This document shows positions 1 through 12,703 of a stretch of 64,000 nucleotides of DNA, piece by piece. A program made the translations under genes and the position numbers. Source of the stretch: Spizellomyces punctatus DAOM BR117 (Eukaryota > Chytridiomycota > Chytridiomycetes > Spizellomycetales > Spizellomycetaceae); the NCBI RefSeq assembly GCF_000182565.1, contig NW_015971537.1:186001-250000 (forward strand). The letters are read 5' to 3'. The notes under the pieces were generated by a model. It did no database searches, was not told the DNA's origin, and saw nothing but the letters and a program-made list of their open reading frames with translations. The stretch's first letter is position 1; each line of letters begins with the position of its first letter.

Positions 1-512
1 CGCGTCTCGCCCTTCAACTCAGTCCCGCGGGCCCTTTTTGACATCTCCTTCTGCTGCTACTAGCTGCTATTGCTAATGCTATCGCATTGTGTGTTGCTCG
101 TAAATATGCATGTTTATTCATAACTTTTGCAAAGCACATCTTCCAAAGCAATAATAAATGCATCTTTAACGATGCGATGCGTTTGTCAAAACGACATGAG
201 ACCATGTCCAAATCGGGTTAAATGACGCATTAGCTCACGCAACACGCGTTCGAACAGCGACGTTCATCGCGCGGTTGTCCTTCTGGCGTCGAATGAGCTC
301 TCCTGGACGGCTCGTTTGGATGGAACTGTTTTTTTTTCTTTCTTGTCGGGCTTTCAGTGTGTAAAGAGTGCTCAAGATTTGGGATACAAATCGAGTCACT
401 GTTACAAGCTGGTTTTTAGGAGCATTTTAAATAGCGACCGTTCAATCCGCTTCGTTGTAGAGTTGTTTGTTTTCTTTGTCCCGCTCCCTTTTCAATCCAA
501 TTCCCCCCCATT
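1..512. other. Upstream region of CYP51, no gene seen
   Basis: No reading frame here shows recognisable protein character. Only short low-quality frames occur on either strand. The stretch just before the CYP51 start is pyrimidine-rich, as expected for a fungal promoter and 5' leader. I could not pick out a convincing TATA box or sterol-response element. Confidence 0.5.
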
Positions 513-2401
513 GTGGAAAACGACGACGACAAGATGGCCCTCGTCAGCGTTCTAAATCGCACAATGCTGGACCTGACGGACTTGACAGGCTTGCCCCAGG
601 ATAAGCTCTACATGTACGGCGGCCTCTTTGTGTTCATGTTTGTTTTGTTGCTTGTGAACCGCCAGGTAAGGACGCTCTTGTCAGTCTCCCGCAACGCAGC
701 AATCATGCTGAAATCATTGCCCACCTTTGATTGTAGTCTGACGGAGTCGCTGCCAAGAAGAACCTGCCCCCAGCGGTTCCTCACACTGTTCCCCTCCTGG
801 GCAACGCCGTACCCTACGGAATGGCCCCTGTGGAGTTTCTCCAAGACTGCATGAAAAAGGTATGCAGACGAGACAAGGCGGAATCTATGGTGTCCTCTTG
901 ACACGTGGACATGAATAATCATTAACTATCCCTAATTGACAGTATGGCGACTGCTTCACCTTTATCATGATGGGCCGCAAGATGACGTTCTGCCTCGGCC
1001 CAGACGGAAACCACTTTGTGTTCAACGTTAAGCTCGCCAACGCCATCGCTGAAGGCGCATATGATAAATTGACTGTCCCAGTATTTGGTACAGAGGTCGT
1101 ATATGATGTCCAGAATGCTGTCTTTATGGAGCAGAAAAAGTAAGTAGGTCCACTTGTAACGGCATGCCCAATGATGCAGCCAGCTCACTGATTTAACAAA
1201 ACCAGGTTCGTAAAGGATGCCCTTACCACAACTGCTTTCAAATCCTACGTCCCAATCCTCACTCAAGAGGCAACTGATTTCTTCCGCGAATGGGCTGACG
1301 AAGGCTCACGCTTCGATCTCTTCCCCCAAATGTCGGAATTGACCATCCGTACTGCTTCTCACTGCCTTATGGGCAAAGAAATCCGGGAGCAGCTCCACTC
1401 TAACGTTGCCAAGCTCTACCACGACCTTGATCAAGGTTTCCAACCTATCAACGTTTTCTTCAAGTGGCTGCCGCTCCCTGCCTACTTTGCCCGTGACAAG
1501 GCCCACAAAATCATGACGGATACTTTCTTGAAAATTCTTGAAAACCGAAGGGCAAAGAGTGACTTTGATAACAAGGATGTTCTGCAGAGTTTGATGGATT
1601 CAGAGTACCGGGATGGTTCAAAGATGTCGGATCAAGCAATTGCACACATGATGATTGCTGCGCTAATGGCTGGCCAGCACACGAGTTCCACGACGGTTTC
1701 CTGGGTCATATTTGAACTAGCAAACAACCCCCACGTGATGTATGTATATCGCAAGATGTTTACCTGCTACAGATAGGACCGCCGTGCTAACAACTTCATC
1801 TAGTGTGGACCTACTCAAAGAACAGGCCGAAGTCCTCACCGGGGACGCTACCACACCACCACACCAACTCCCTGCCCTCAGTTATGATGCCTTGCGCAAC
1901 CTCCCCCTTTTGGAAGCTGTGCTAAAGGAAACCCTCCGACTTCACCCACCAATCCACACCGTCATGCGTCTCGTTGTCAAGGACATTGAATACAAGGGCT
2001 ACACCATCCCCGCAGGCCACTTCCTCTGCGGGTCCCAAGCCGTTTCCCAAATGGACCCAGTCCGATTCCCTAACCCTAAGAAATTCGATCCCACCCGCTT
2101 CCTCAACTCTGATGAAGGAAACGGAGAATGGACCATCAATGGTGTTGATATTGCCCAGAAAAGCGCTAGATCAAATTTCTTGCCTTTTGGTGCTGGACGG
2201 CATAGATGCATTGGCGAGGCCTTTGCCTACGTTCAGATCAAGACTATCATTGCCCTCTTTTTGAGAGAGTTTGAGGTTGATCTGATGCGAGACGCAAAAG
2301 GAGAACGGATTTTCCCTGCAATGGATTACACGTCATTGATTGTCATGCCCAAGAAACCAGCCTACATTCAATACAAGAGGAGAAAGGAGTTTAGAAAGTA
2401 A
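513..2401 (+). CDS. ERG11: Lanosterol 14-alpha-demethylase, cytochrome P450 family 51
   Basis: This ER-anchored P450 removes the 14-alpha-methyl group of lanosterol or eburicol in ergosterol synthesis. Five exons join in frame: 513-666, 747-859, 943-1139, 1206-1739 and 1804-2401, giving 531 residues, the usual CYP51 length. An N-terminal hydrophobic anchor (GGLFVFMFVLLLV) is followed by the CYP51-type I-helix motif AGQHTSS, the ExxR motif as KETLR, the PERF-like FDPTRF, and the heme loop FLPFGAGRHRCIGEA with its cysteine ligand. ATG 513 is used; the in-frame ATG at 534 (MALVSV) is an alternative. Introns are 64-83 nt with GT-AG ends. All catalytic landmarks are present, so the enzyme looks functional. 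The 1739/1804 join replaces the usual HVM by HVI, the least certain splice site. Confidence 0.97.
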
Positions 2402-3739
2402 GATGTACAGGGAAAGAATTCGGATACATAATATAATTTTGTTGTTTCAATAAAGAAGAACGTTTGCCCATTCGGCTCATCATGCCGCTGCCGGCTTGTC
2501 ATCATTAACTTGTCCTCAGTCTGACCGGGCACAGCCCATAGTGAAAAGCGGCAACATTTCCGTAATGGAAAACCCCTTTGGCTGCAGGACCAAAAAGGTT
2601 GCCAGCTGGTTGACATCTGGGATTAAAAATTTGCTCTCTTAATTAAAGCCAAGCTGCAGTCGATAACTTTTTAGAATTTATCAAGATGCGATATGTATGA
2701 CGGAGGAGACCTTTAATTAGCTACCTCGTATGGATCGGCACCGAATAAAGACATTGCTGCCTAGCACCATCCAACTAATTATAGTTAGGCCGTTGGGGTA
2801 TTCAACAGTTCCAAAAGTCCTTTCTTAGAGGCAAGCGTTTTGACGCAACTAGGGACTTTGACCCATCCCCAGAATACATCGAGTGTCCAAGGTTCTGCAT
2901 CTGCTTGCACATTGCGATTCCACGTTTCGCACACTCGATCGGCGCGGGAAAGGGGGAGACACATAACTAGAACATTAAATTGGGAACGTTTATTCACCGT
3001 AGCTCACGAAGCTAGTTTATTTGAGCATCAAGAGCATTGTTTTGAATAAGGGCTCCTTAACATGGTAAACCAGTTTCATGCAGGAGGATCGTCGGGGATA
3101 TGACAGCGAGCCAGTTGAACGAAAACCGAGGAAAATGTGCCGTCATGGTGAATATTCATAGTGGAATTGCAGAGAACTTTAGCATATTTATACCAGATGA
3201 CTGCCAACATAGGTATTATTTTCGGACTCAGGATAATCTATGCGCTAGCAAAAGCATCTTTGCATAATTTGAATGGACTATCACTCAACATCTCCTGAGG
3301 ACTCATCCAAAATCACATCCTACACACTCCTTCACCTCTCTGTCCTCCAATCATAATCCGAACCTGCTGCCCTCATCTACATGATCTACTTCTTCGTCAA
3401 ACATTACATTTGACCAGATATTGAGCTGGATATCTACAGCGATCAGCAAAAATGTTTCCCTGGATCTACCGCGGACCGGTTACTAAAAATAACATGCATG
3501 AAGATTCCTGGAGAACGCAGCTTCCGGGCAATAATGGATTGGGTAATCTGTGGCCAAGCAGTCTTGGAACTAGAGTGCAACAACCATTCCAGCTCCAGTT
3601 CCGTTATTTTCTTGTCTTGCGGGTTTGCAGGGGCGGGTTGTTCATTCATTTTGATCAGCGACGATCTGTCGAAAGACGGTGACAATTCAACGGATACCAC
3701 GGAAACCAACCCCGCCTCCGAAACTGACTAGTTGTCAAT
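2402..3739. other. Intergenic region between CYP51 and talin
   Basis: No gene is supported in these 1.3 kb. A short plus-strand frame at 3498-3731 stops just before the talin ATG. It is low-complexity (serine run, acidic end) and is probably an upstream ORF in the talin leader rather than a protein gene. The part before 3740 should hold the talin promoter; no clear TATA box was found. Confidence 0.5.
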
Positions 3740-6700
3740 ATGTCACATCTTTCGTTAAAAATTACCGTGGTGGGCATGGGGCTCACTAAAACCTTGCAGG
3801 TTTGTTCGCAATGGAAAAAGAAAATGCTCAAGATGATTTCTAACTCGTTATCCACCTATCAGTTCTCGGGTGATATGTCTGTACACGAAGTATGCCGAGA
3901 AATCCGTGAAAAGTTTGGTGAAGGTGCGGGCGGGTCAGATCACGGTCTTTTATGGCCTGACCAAGGGAAATGGCTGCAGGCTTCAAAGATCCTCGACTTT
4001 TACGATCTCAATTCGGGAGATGCCCTGGAATATCGCAAAAAGCACCGTGCACTGAAAGTGAAGACCATGGACGACAGTGTAAAGACTGTCATCATAGATG
4101 AAAGTTTGCCAGTTCAACAACTGGTGGAAATCATTTGCGAGAAGATTGGAATTCAGAATCCCGAAGAGTATTCTATTCTACCAGAAGTGGCCCCAGTGGA
4201 GGCAGGAACCAAGGAAGGAGGAAAGGACGCTGGGAAATCTGCTCCAACAAAGATTAAAGGAGGACGGGAAATGCTTGCTGGCGATCAATCAAAATGGCTA
4301 CATCCCGATAAAACAATACGGGAACAAGGATTGACAGACGAGGACACTGTTCTCCTAAAGAAGAAATTCTTTTTCACAGACCAGAATATTGACCGCAACG
4401 ATCCTGTACAGTTAAATCTACTCTACAATCAAGCACGAGAGATGATCGTCTCTGGAAAGCATCCCTGCACTGCTGAGGAAGCTTGCCAATTTGGTGCGAT
4501 TCAAATGCAGGTTCAGCACGGCAATCACGAACCAGATAAGCATAAACCGGGCTTTATAAAGTGTGTATACTACCTGCATCATCAGTTCGTTTACGCTGCT
4601 GAAACAATACCTACAGAGTGAGAGACTTTGTGCCGCCCGAGTATCAAAAGAACAAGGACGTTGAGAAGCGAATATATGTTGAACATAGCAAACTTCAGGG
4701 ATTGGGCGAGCTGAATGCAAAGTTCCGCTATGTGCAATTGTCTCGGTCGCTAAAGACATATGGCATCACCTTCTTTTTGGTGGAGGTAAGCTGTTGCTTG
4801 GAATCCACTCGTGCTAGTGTGCAGTTCTGAATGAGCTCTTAGGACGAAACAGCAAAAAAGAAGAAGAATGCACAAATGCTTTTAGGAGTTACCAAACAAA
4901 GTGTAGTCAAGCTTGACCCAATCACAAAGGAAATCGTACGAGAATGGCGTTTGACACAGCTTCGAAGATGGGCTGCGTCACCAAATAGGTATTGTCCGTC
5001 TTTACTGGCATTTGGCATAATCTACAGAATTGTTGTGTTAATCCTACCGTCTTTTGGAGAAAGCTTCACCATGGATTTTGGGGACTATGCAGATGCGTAT
5101 TTTTCTGTGAAAACCACAGAAGGCGAACAGATTTCCCAGTTGATTGCTGGTTATATTGATATCATCATCAAGAAGCGTAAGGAGGCAGAAAAAGTCGTGG
5201 AGATTGATGAAGAAGAGCAAGCTACTATGGAAGAGTTTGTTACACCGAGCAGAGCAACAAATGTGGGAGTTGTTTCCTCCGGTGCGCGAACGGCTGTCGA
5301 AACGAAACTCTCTGTACCGGCGATGACCGCTGATGGAATGAGGCCGGGATGGGGCCGATCTGGTACGAATGTTTATACGGCGCAATATGGCGGTACGGCT
5401 GGAGGATTTGTCCCACAAATGGCAGAAATTACTGGTGCGCAACAGACGCTTATGCAGAGTATCAGTAACGGATTTGCGATGGTCAACAATGCTGCAGCTG
5501 ATATGATGGTGGCAGCGAACCTGCCGCCACTTGGTAACGACGCTGCAGCCATTCAATGGAAGCAGCATACAGTGGACGTTAATGCCGAGGCGGTTGCATC
5601 GCAAATAACATCAAACTTGGCGGCTGCAGGGTCTCTCATCAATACCGCTACCGGCTACGTGGAAGAGATGGACTATGAAGCCATTGGTGCCAACATTTCC
5701 ACCATGACAGCTAATTTGAGTCAGTTGGCACAGGGAATTAAGCTGTTGGCCGGATTGCAAGAGTCCATGGAAGATCAAGAGCGTCTTTTGGCCGCTGGGC
5801 GAGGGCTAGCAAAGGCTTCAGCCAAGCTTCTTGAAGCTGCTCAACCTATTTGCATGGGTCAGACAAATAGGGATGACTTTTTTGTCTGCTCAAAGGCTGT
5901 TGCCGCAGCGTCTGCGGAGCTGCTCGGTCTAATGGGTCGATTGGATATTAGCGAAGACGGACAAAATGAACTGATAGACGCCGCAAAACACGTTTCGAAA
6001 GCAGCTATGGATCTAGTATCTTCCGCTCGCCCGCTGGCTGCTGCTGTAAAGGATTCTACTGCCCAACAAGTTATAATCGCAGAAGCCAAACGAATAGGGG
6101 AGGCCGCGCCTGCTCTAATGGCGTGTACATCCACTGTCTGTCCAGCAATTACCAATGCCCAATGTTTTGACCAATTGGTCGAGTCGGCAATGTTGATGCG
6201 AGATGGGATTGAGCAGCTTGTGGAGTTATCAGATGCCTCCTCAAACCCGAAACTTCAAACTCAACTTAAGGAACATGCTCAGAAAGTTGAAGAACTTATT
6301 GCGAAACTGATTGAAAAGGCCAAAAAGGGAGGAGATAACTTTGTTAGCGACCCGATTGACATGCAGTACGATTCTGTTATCACCTCCATTGACCAAATGA
6401 TGGAAAGCATGGATTCCGTTGATGGAATTGTAAACGGAGCCAGGGACCTCACTCTCATTTCTATGCAGTACGTCAATATGTTAAAAGGGCTTGGCTTGGA
6501 CCTCAACGATTTCGATGAGAGAAATCGTCTGTTGAATGCTGCGCGAACATTGGGCGATGTAACGTCGAAAATGGTGGCAGCTGCCAAAGATGCTGCTAGA
6601 AATATCAACGACCCAACCAGTCGAGGTCGATTAGAAGAATCTATACTAGCATTGCGCGAGGCAACAAACACCGCTGCTGGACCACAGCTTCGCGGAAAGG

Positions 6701-9700
6701 CGTTCCAAAAACTCATCAAGGCGGCAAAGGACACTGTTGCATCTTCCAACCAGTTGATATCTGTTTCCCGAACGGTAGCTCAATCAAACCGCAACCAGGC
6801 TTCGCAACTACAGCTTAATCAAGCTGCAAAGAGAGTCACGGAAATGATTCCGGCTTTAGCCTCTGCACTGAAAACGAGCGCAAATGAACCAGAGAACCTC
6901 GTGGCACAAATGAAGCTTATTGAAGCCGCAAAGAAATTCATTACACCTGGTAACTCTCTCGTTGCAAGTGCAAAGGTCGCTGCTCCAACCACCGCCGACA
7001 CAGCTGCTCAGGGCAGTTTACTATCCAGTGTAAAGCAATGTGCAGATGACATACGCGACTTGGAAAAGGCATTCGCATTAGCTGAAGAAGCTAGTGCAGG
7101 TCTCGAACTGGAGAGTGCATTATATTCGTTGAAGGCTTATCATGACGAGCTCATGGCAGCATCTTCAAACCCTGATGCATTGGTCCCTCTTGATGGATAC
7201 TCTGTAGAAACTTCGCAGATGGAACTTCTGGGAGCGGTCAAATCGTTGCAGCATACGATAACCCAAGTGCTCGGTGCAGTTCAACAAGGGAACGAGAAAA
7301 TTACTGGAACAGCTGCCACGGATGCCGTTGCAGCACTGCAAGCTCTGTCTTTCGCCGCTCTAGCATTAAGTGCTGCTGAATCGGATCTTGTACTCCGCCG
7401 AGATCTGTTGGGGGCGGCAAACGGGGTGGCCAATTCATTGTCTAGTCTTTTGACAAGAACCAAAGACGCTCTAGAAGATCCCACCACGCGAAGCGAATTT
7501 GAGGCGCTGGCCGCGCAAACGTCTAACGCAATAGGAAGTCTTACTGGTTACCTCCCAGGGCAGAAGGAATTGGATAAAACTATTTCCGGCATTCGTGACC
7601 GTCTTGCGGCTATTAATAACCAAGGTTTATCGACGGGCGTACCTGCGGGTGGTTCATTTCAAACCGCGCAAACGAAGCTACAGACTGCGGCTACCGGTCT
7701 AAGTGTTGCTGCCAATGCGTTGGTCTCGGCATCAAGAGGATCACCAATTGAGCTACAGCAAAATGCAACTGCATTTATGGTCGCTTTCAATAAGCTGGGT
7801 GACGCATCTGGTACTTACGCAGCGGCAACTCAAGATCAGGCGGTTGCGGGACGACTGCTGCAATTATTGCATGATTTAGGAGGGTCGTGCGAAAGAATGC
7901 TTGGCTTCACCAAATCTTCGGCGGCGGATCCAAGCAATTCCATCCTTCGTAATCAACTGATGAATGCGACAAAAGGTGTGGGAGATTCTATCAATCAGCT
8001 GCTGGAAGTCTGCTCTGCTGCGGCGCCTGGTCATAAAGAATGCAATAATGCACTTCAAGCGCTAAATGTTGCTCTGTCGAAATTGGATGCAGTCAATGAT
8101 GCAACAGTAAACCAAGACACGTATAGCGAGACCGTCGGAAAGTCCTCAGCCGGCTCTAAGACACTGGCCACAGCGTTGAATTCATTAGCTGCCGACGTCC
8201 GATCTGGAAATGTCACCAAAGTTGCATCTGATGCCATAGAGGTGGCAAACGCTATCTTGACTATTACTGACGGGAACGTCCGCGCTGCATATTTGGTCGG
8301 CACGGCGGACGAATCCTCCATCGCTGCAATTCCCCCCGTGGTCGATCAAAATGTCTTCTCTCAAGCAGGCAGTGACATCAAAGAGGCATGCAGAAAACTT
8401 GTTGACAGGAACAATACTCAACAGCAGATACTAGAAACTGCTGGATTGATTGCAAAACAAACCGGTAAACTGTGCGCGGAGTGCAAGACAGCTGGGGAAA
8501 ACTCTGGTGTCACATCTACAGCGAAACATCACTTTCTGCACGCTGCGAAGGACTTGGCGGCCAAGACTTCCGCGCTAGTAGCTGCAATTAAACAGCTTGC
8601 GCTGAACCCTAGTGAGGACGCGCGCACTGAATGTGAGGACACTGCTCAGCCGCTTATCGACGCCGTTGATCGTCTTGTCGCTTTCGCAATGTCCCCAGAG
8701 TTTTCGGGGACAGAAGCAAAGGTTGGAACCGCCGCAGCAGCGGCCCAGAGGCCTATTCTTGATGGCACGCAATCTTTGATTACATGCGCTCAGGACCTGG
8801 TGGGCACGATAAAGCTAATATGCAGCAACCCGAAAGATCAAGCATCACAACAATTGTTGCAGGCACAAAGCCGCGACCTTACTGAATCAACTCAGAGCGC
8901 CCTACAGACAGTCACAAGTGCAGCTCCTGGTCAGCGAGAATGCGAAGGGGCTCTTCAAAAGCTCTCCGAATCTGTCGCAGCTGTTGATTCCGCGATCGTT
9001 GAGGCGACAGTCAACAATCTCGCGCCTCATCAAGGAACCATTTCCACGTCTGCCTTGGTAGACAACGTGCGGGCTCTTGCCAGCTTAGGTGACGTCGTCG
9101 CCAAAGCTGCCAAGGAGGATGCTGCAAGACTAGGCGCATCAGTGGGTGAGATGCCAGCTTCCTATGCAAGAGTAAGTGTCATTTCATCAAAGTTTCTTTG
9201 CTCCAGGCTAATGCGTGCATTTCCAGGCGGCAACGGCAGCGGTTGCTCTAGCTTCAAATATGATGGATATTCAGGAACAGATGAAGCTACTGGAGCAAGT
9301 AAAAGCTCTGGGAGATGCCATGAATGCCTTTGTCTACGCTGCAAAGAACAATGGTGGAAATGCGAAAAATGCGGCGGGCGTTCAAAAGGTGGATGAAGAG
9401 AAAGCCAAATTCCGCGCCGTAGTCACAAAATTGGTGACTACATTAGAAGGGTCCCGCGATGAATCTGGTGAATTCACAAAAGCGTTCGAGCAAATTGAGG
9501 AAGTCGTAGCCACGCTCGAATCGCGAATACCGGAAACCGTGAAGCAGGCCTATAATCTCTTTGAAGAAGAGCTAGAAGGTGTGGGTAAGCAGATTGTGGG
9601 AGCAGTCGGTGATGTGATATCGAAAGCAAAAACCCCCGATCAATTCCGCAAAGCAGCAACCCAAATAGCAGCTTTGTATGAGGATATCTGTACAAAAGGT

Positions 9701-11692
9701 GGAGGTGCGATACGAGCTACCAATGATGCCAAAGTGAAGCAAGGAATACAGGACTCACTACGAAGCTTGGGAGCATCCAAGATAAAACTAATCGAGTCCA
9801 TACGACACGCCAGCGGAAAAAGTGCGGCTGACAATGTGTCCAGATCAAAACTTAGTGCTTCTGCCCGTGAGGTGTCGGGCGCAGTCGCCAACTTGATGAC
9901 CGTAACCAAAGAAGGGTCAAAGGGTTTGCTGCAATGTAAAGCGGCTATCACGCACATCAACGATACCGTCGCAGAGCTCGATGGAACACTTATATTTGCG
10001 CAAGCCGGACAATTGGATCCAGTTGATACCAAAGAAAATTTCGCGCGGCATAAGGACAGTCTACTCGGAGCAGCTCGAGCGCTCACTGAGCAGGTTAAAG
10101 TGTTTATCTCCGCTGTCACCGGGACACAAGATGAGCTTGGCGCAGTCTCAACAGCAGCCATTGGTGCTTTGGACGTCCTCAAGAATGAAGCACGGCTAGC
10201 AGCAATCTCCATCACCTCTGCCGATAAGCACATGCAACAACAACTACTTGGCGCGGCCAAGAAAGTGTCAGAATGTCTCCAAGTTCTCATTTCCACAGCG
10301 ACCAACGCCTGTGGCCGATCGCCAGATGACCCACTTATGTCGCAATTTGCAGAGACGGTCAAGGCAGAGTTTCAGGCAATGGGAGAACTCATACGAGCTA
10401 CTAAGGTGCTCGGTGATGAAACGAAGCGAGGCACACGCGCCTTTGACGGAGCCATGGCGGAAATTGAACAAGCATTGGTTGTTCTCGAGTCGAGTGAACC
10501 TGCGCAAGGAACTGCTCTTCCCGATGAGGTTGCTGGATCCGCTAAATTGCTGGCCACAGCTGCCGCCTCCTTGGTATCTGCATCAACGGGCAAGCAGGAT
10601 GAGCTCGTTGCAGCTGCAAACGCCATAAAGAAACAGATGGAGGACCTTGTCCGGGCAGCTAAGGCGGCAACTGAAAAGGCCCCGCCAGAGCAAAAGTCTA
10701 ACATGGTTGATGCTGTCAAAAAGGCAGGAGCAGCAGTGAAAGGGCTGATAGGCGGAATCAAGCTCCAGCAAGAGAACAACACCCCTCAAAACAAAGCGAG
10801 TGTTCAAGGTGCCGCAAAAGAGGTTGCGCTTTCTGTCAATGCGGTTGTCAACGCCGCTGGAGCACTCATACCGGGCGGTTATGTCGATCCCAATGATCCC
10901 AACGTCATTGCCGAACGCGAACTTCTAGCTGCCGCTGCGTCCATTGAAGCCGCAGCTCGAAAGCTGGCGAATCTGGTTCCGGCTGAACGTCCAAGAAGTG
11001 CCAATGAAGATCTCAACTTTGAGGAGCAGATCCTCGATGCAACCAAATCAATTGCTGCTGCAACGGCCGCTCTGGTGCGTTCTGCCACTGGAGCTCAACG
11101 AGAAATTGTGGCACGAGGTAGGACAGGGCCAAAGGAAGAGTCGATGTATTTCTCTGATGGGACGTGGAGTGATGGATTAGTTAGTGCAGCGAAGATGGTA
11201 GCTGCCGCCACCGGTGATCTGTGCGAAGCTGCAAATCAGGCAGTGAAAGGCAAGATTGAAAGGGAAAGGGTTATTGTTGCAGCGAAGGCAGTTAGCGCAT
11301 CAACAGCCCAACTCTTAGCGGCAGCAACGGCACGAGCAGATCCCAATTCACAGGCCCAAATCCGCTTGCGGGCGGCGGGCAAAGCCGTGACTGGCGCAAC
11401 AGACAATTTGGTTAAGGCTGCAGAGGAGAACATGGCATTCGATGATGCAGATCAATTCTCATCAATAATGTCTGCGGCGGGCAAAGTTGGTGGGGCCATG
11501 CAAACAAGAGTGGCAGAGATGGAGGCTCAAGTTGCAATTTTGAAAATGGAGAAGGAGCTAGAAAGGGCTCGGCTGAAACTGGCATCAGTACGTAAAGGCA
11601 AGTACGATGCTGCGAAAAAGGACGCCCCTGCAGGAGATGCAGGAACCGCTGCGACGAAGTTGGCAGCGAGAAATAAAGCTCAGGCGCAATGA
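3740..11692 (+). CDS. Talin (FERM head, helical rod, I/LWEQ actin-binding end)
   Basis: Talin links membrane receptors to F-actin. Six exons (3740-3799, 3863-4560, 4617-4785, 4843-4988, 5064-9171, 9227-11692) join in frame to 2,548 residues, close to animal talin. The order is F0 (starts SHLSLKITVVG), F1, F2 (LSRSLKTYGITFFLVE), F3, a long alanine-rich helical rod, and a C-terminal I/LWEQ module (NFEEQILDATKSIAAAT, then DGLVSAAKMVAAATGDLCEAA) ending in a coiled coil. F3 keeps RRWAASP, which contains the Arg-Trp pair that in animal talin contacts the integrin NPxY tail, and the helix TTEGEQISQLIAGYIDI. The head-rod linker is acidic and short. Introns 1 (63 nt) and 4 (75 nt) are multiples of three without stops, so a naive translation reads through them. 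Neighbouring genes are unrelated; P2 lies tail-to-tail downstream. The assignment is very secure; the membrane ligand in a fungus is unknown. Confidence 0.97.
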
Positions 11693-11936
11693 AGACAGTA
11701 CTATCTAGCTAGTTACCTTATACAAATAATGTTGAATATGGCAATACGCATCCGTTCAGATTATAATCAATTCTGACATCGTATCATGATGGATCCCAGA
11801 GACTTTGGTCTGCCTTGGCAATCACAATCCTTGGCTTCTTTACTGAACAAAAACCAACTCGCAAGTCCCACAGAGACTCAAGCACAAACACAACGTATGG
11901 AGCACCGCAAGCATGTATTAGAACAGGTTTCCACGC

Positions 11937-11967
11937 TTAGTCGAAGAGACCGAAGCCCATGTCATCA

Positions 11968-11999
<32 letters not shown>

Positions 12000-12338
12000 T
12001 TCCTTGGGCGCCTCAGCAGCACCTCCAGCAGCTGCGGCACCAGATGCACCAGCGGCAGCAGAAGCGCCACCTGCGGGGAGAGAGGACAGCTTCTTGGATC
12101 CCTCAGCGATCAACTAAACCCGACATCAATCAATCAGATCAACAAGCCTTGCAACGACTACTAAGATCCCACAACATACCTCGTTGATATCCTTGCCGTT
12201 GAGCTCAGCAAGGAGTTTGCTGATGCGTTCCTCCTCGGCCTCAACACCGACAGCACCAAGGATCTTCTTGATGTCGGCTGCGGAGGGGGTAGCATTACCA
12301 CCGAGGGTAGCGAGCAAGTAGGCTGCGAGGTGCTTCAT
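11937..12338 (-). CDS. RPP2: 60S acidic ribosomal protein P2
   Basis: P2 is part of the large-subunit stalk that recruits elongation factors. Two exons (12338-12180 and 12113-11937, 66-nt intron) give 111 residues, normal for the family. It starts [15 protein letters not shown], has the helical dimerisation domain ([19 protein letters not shown]), a flexible Ala/Gly-rich hinge, and the invariant stalk tail [12 protein letters not shown]. The longer upstream frame from 12434 is excluded because family members begin at MKHLAAYLL. The gene is tail-to-tail with talin, with about 240 nt between the stop codons, and its promoter side faces the 3' end of the DNA-PKcs gene. Confidence 0.97.
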
Positions 12339-12434
12339 TTTTGAACTATGGCTATTCAAAAGCAATAAGAATAAGGGCATGTCCTGGAATTGTTGGCGCA
12401 CTTCCATTTTCGCGGGTAGTCCCACATTCTTCAA

Positions 12435-12474
12435 TCCATCCTTTCATCCATCCTTTTATCCATCCATCCATCCC
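12435..12474. repeat. (ATCC)n simple repeat with interruptions
   Basis: An imperfect run of the tetranucleotide ATCC/TCCA, interrupted twice by ttt. It lies about 100 bp upstream of the P2 start codon. A similar clean run occurs at 50006-50027. Confidence 0.85.
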
Positions 12475-12703
12475 TTCGTCATAAACATAGATATCGCAAG
12501 ACCGATACTTACAATGAAAGGTCCTGACGTCAAACCCGTTTTTAACTCAAAGAGCGGCTTGAGTTCGCGAACCGTTGGTGTGTTGGAGGTACTGCCAACA
12601 ACGACAGCGACGGACTTGCAAGCAGCACGATCGTTCCTGCGCCACTACTATATCTCTATATATGGATACATTACCATTACATAAGCACTGAGTTGAAGCT
12701 AAG

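Noticed and set aside
3498-3731. 77-codon frame just before talin
   Set aside because: Ends before the talin ATG, low complexity and no family resemblance; at most an upstream ORF in the leader.
9640-10362. 240-codon minus frame inside talin
   Set aside because: Ala/Ser-rich antisense reading of the talin rod, without its own start context or family resemblance.
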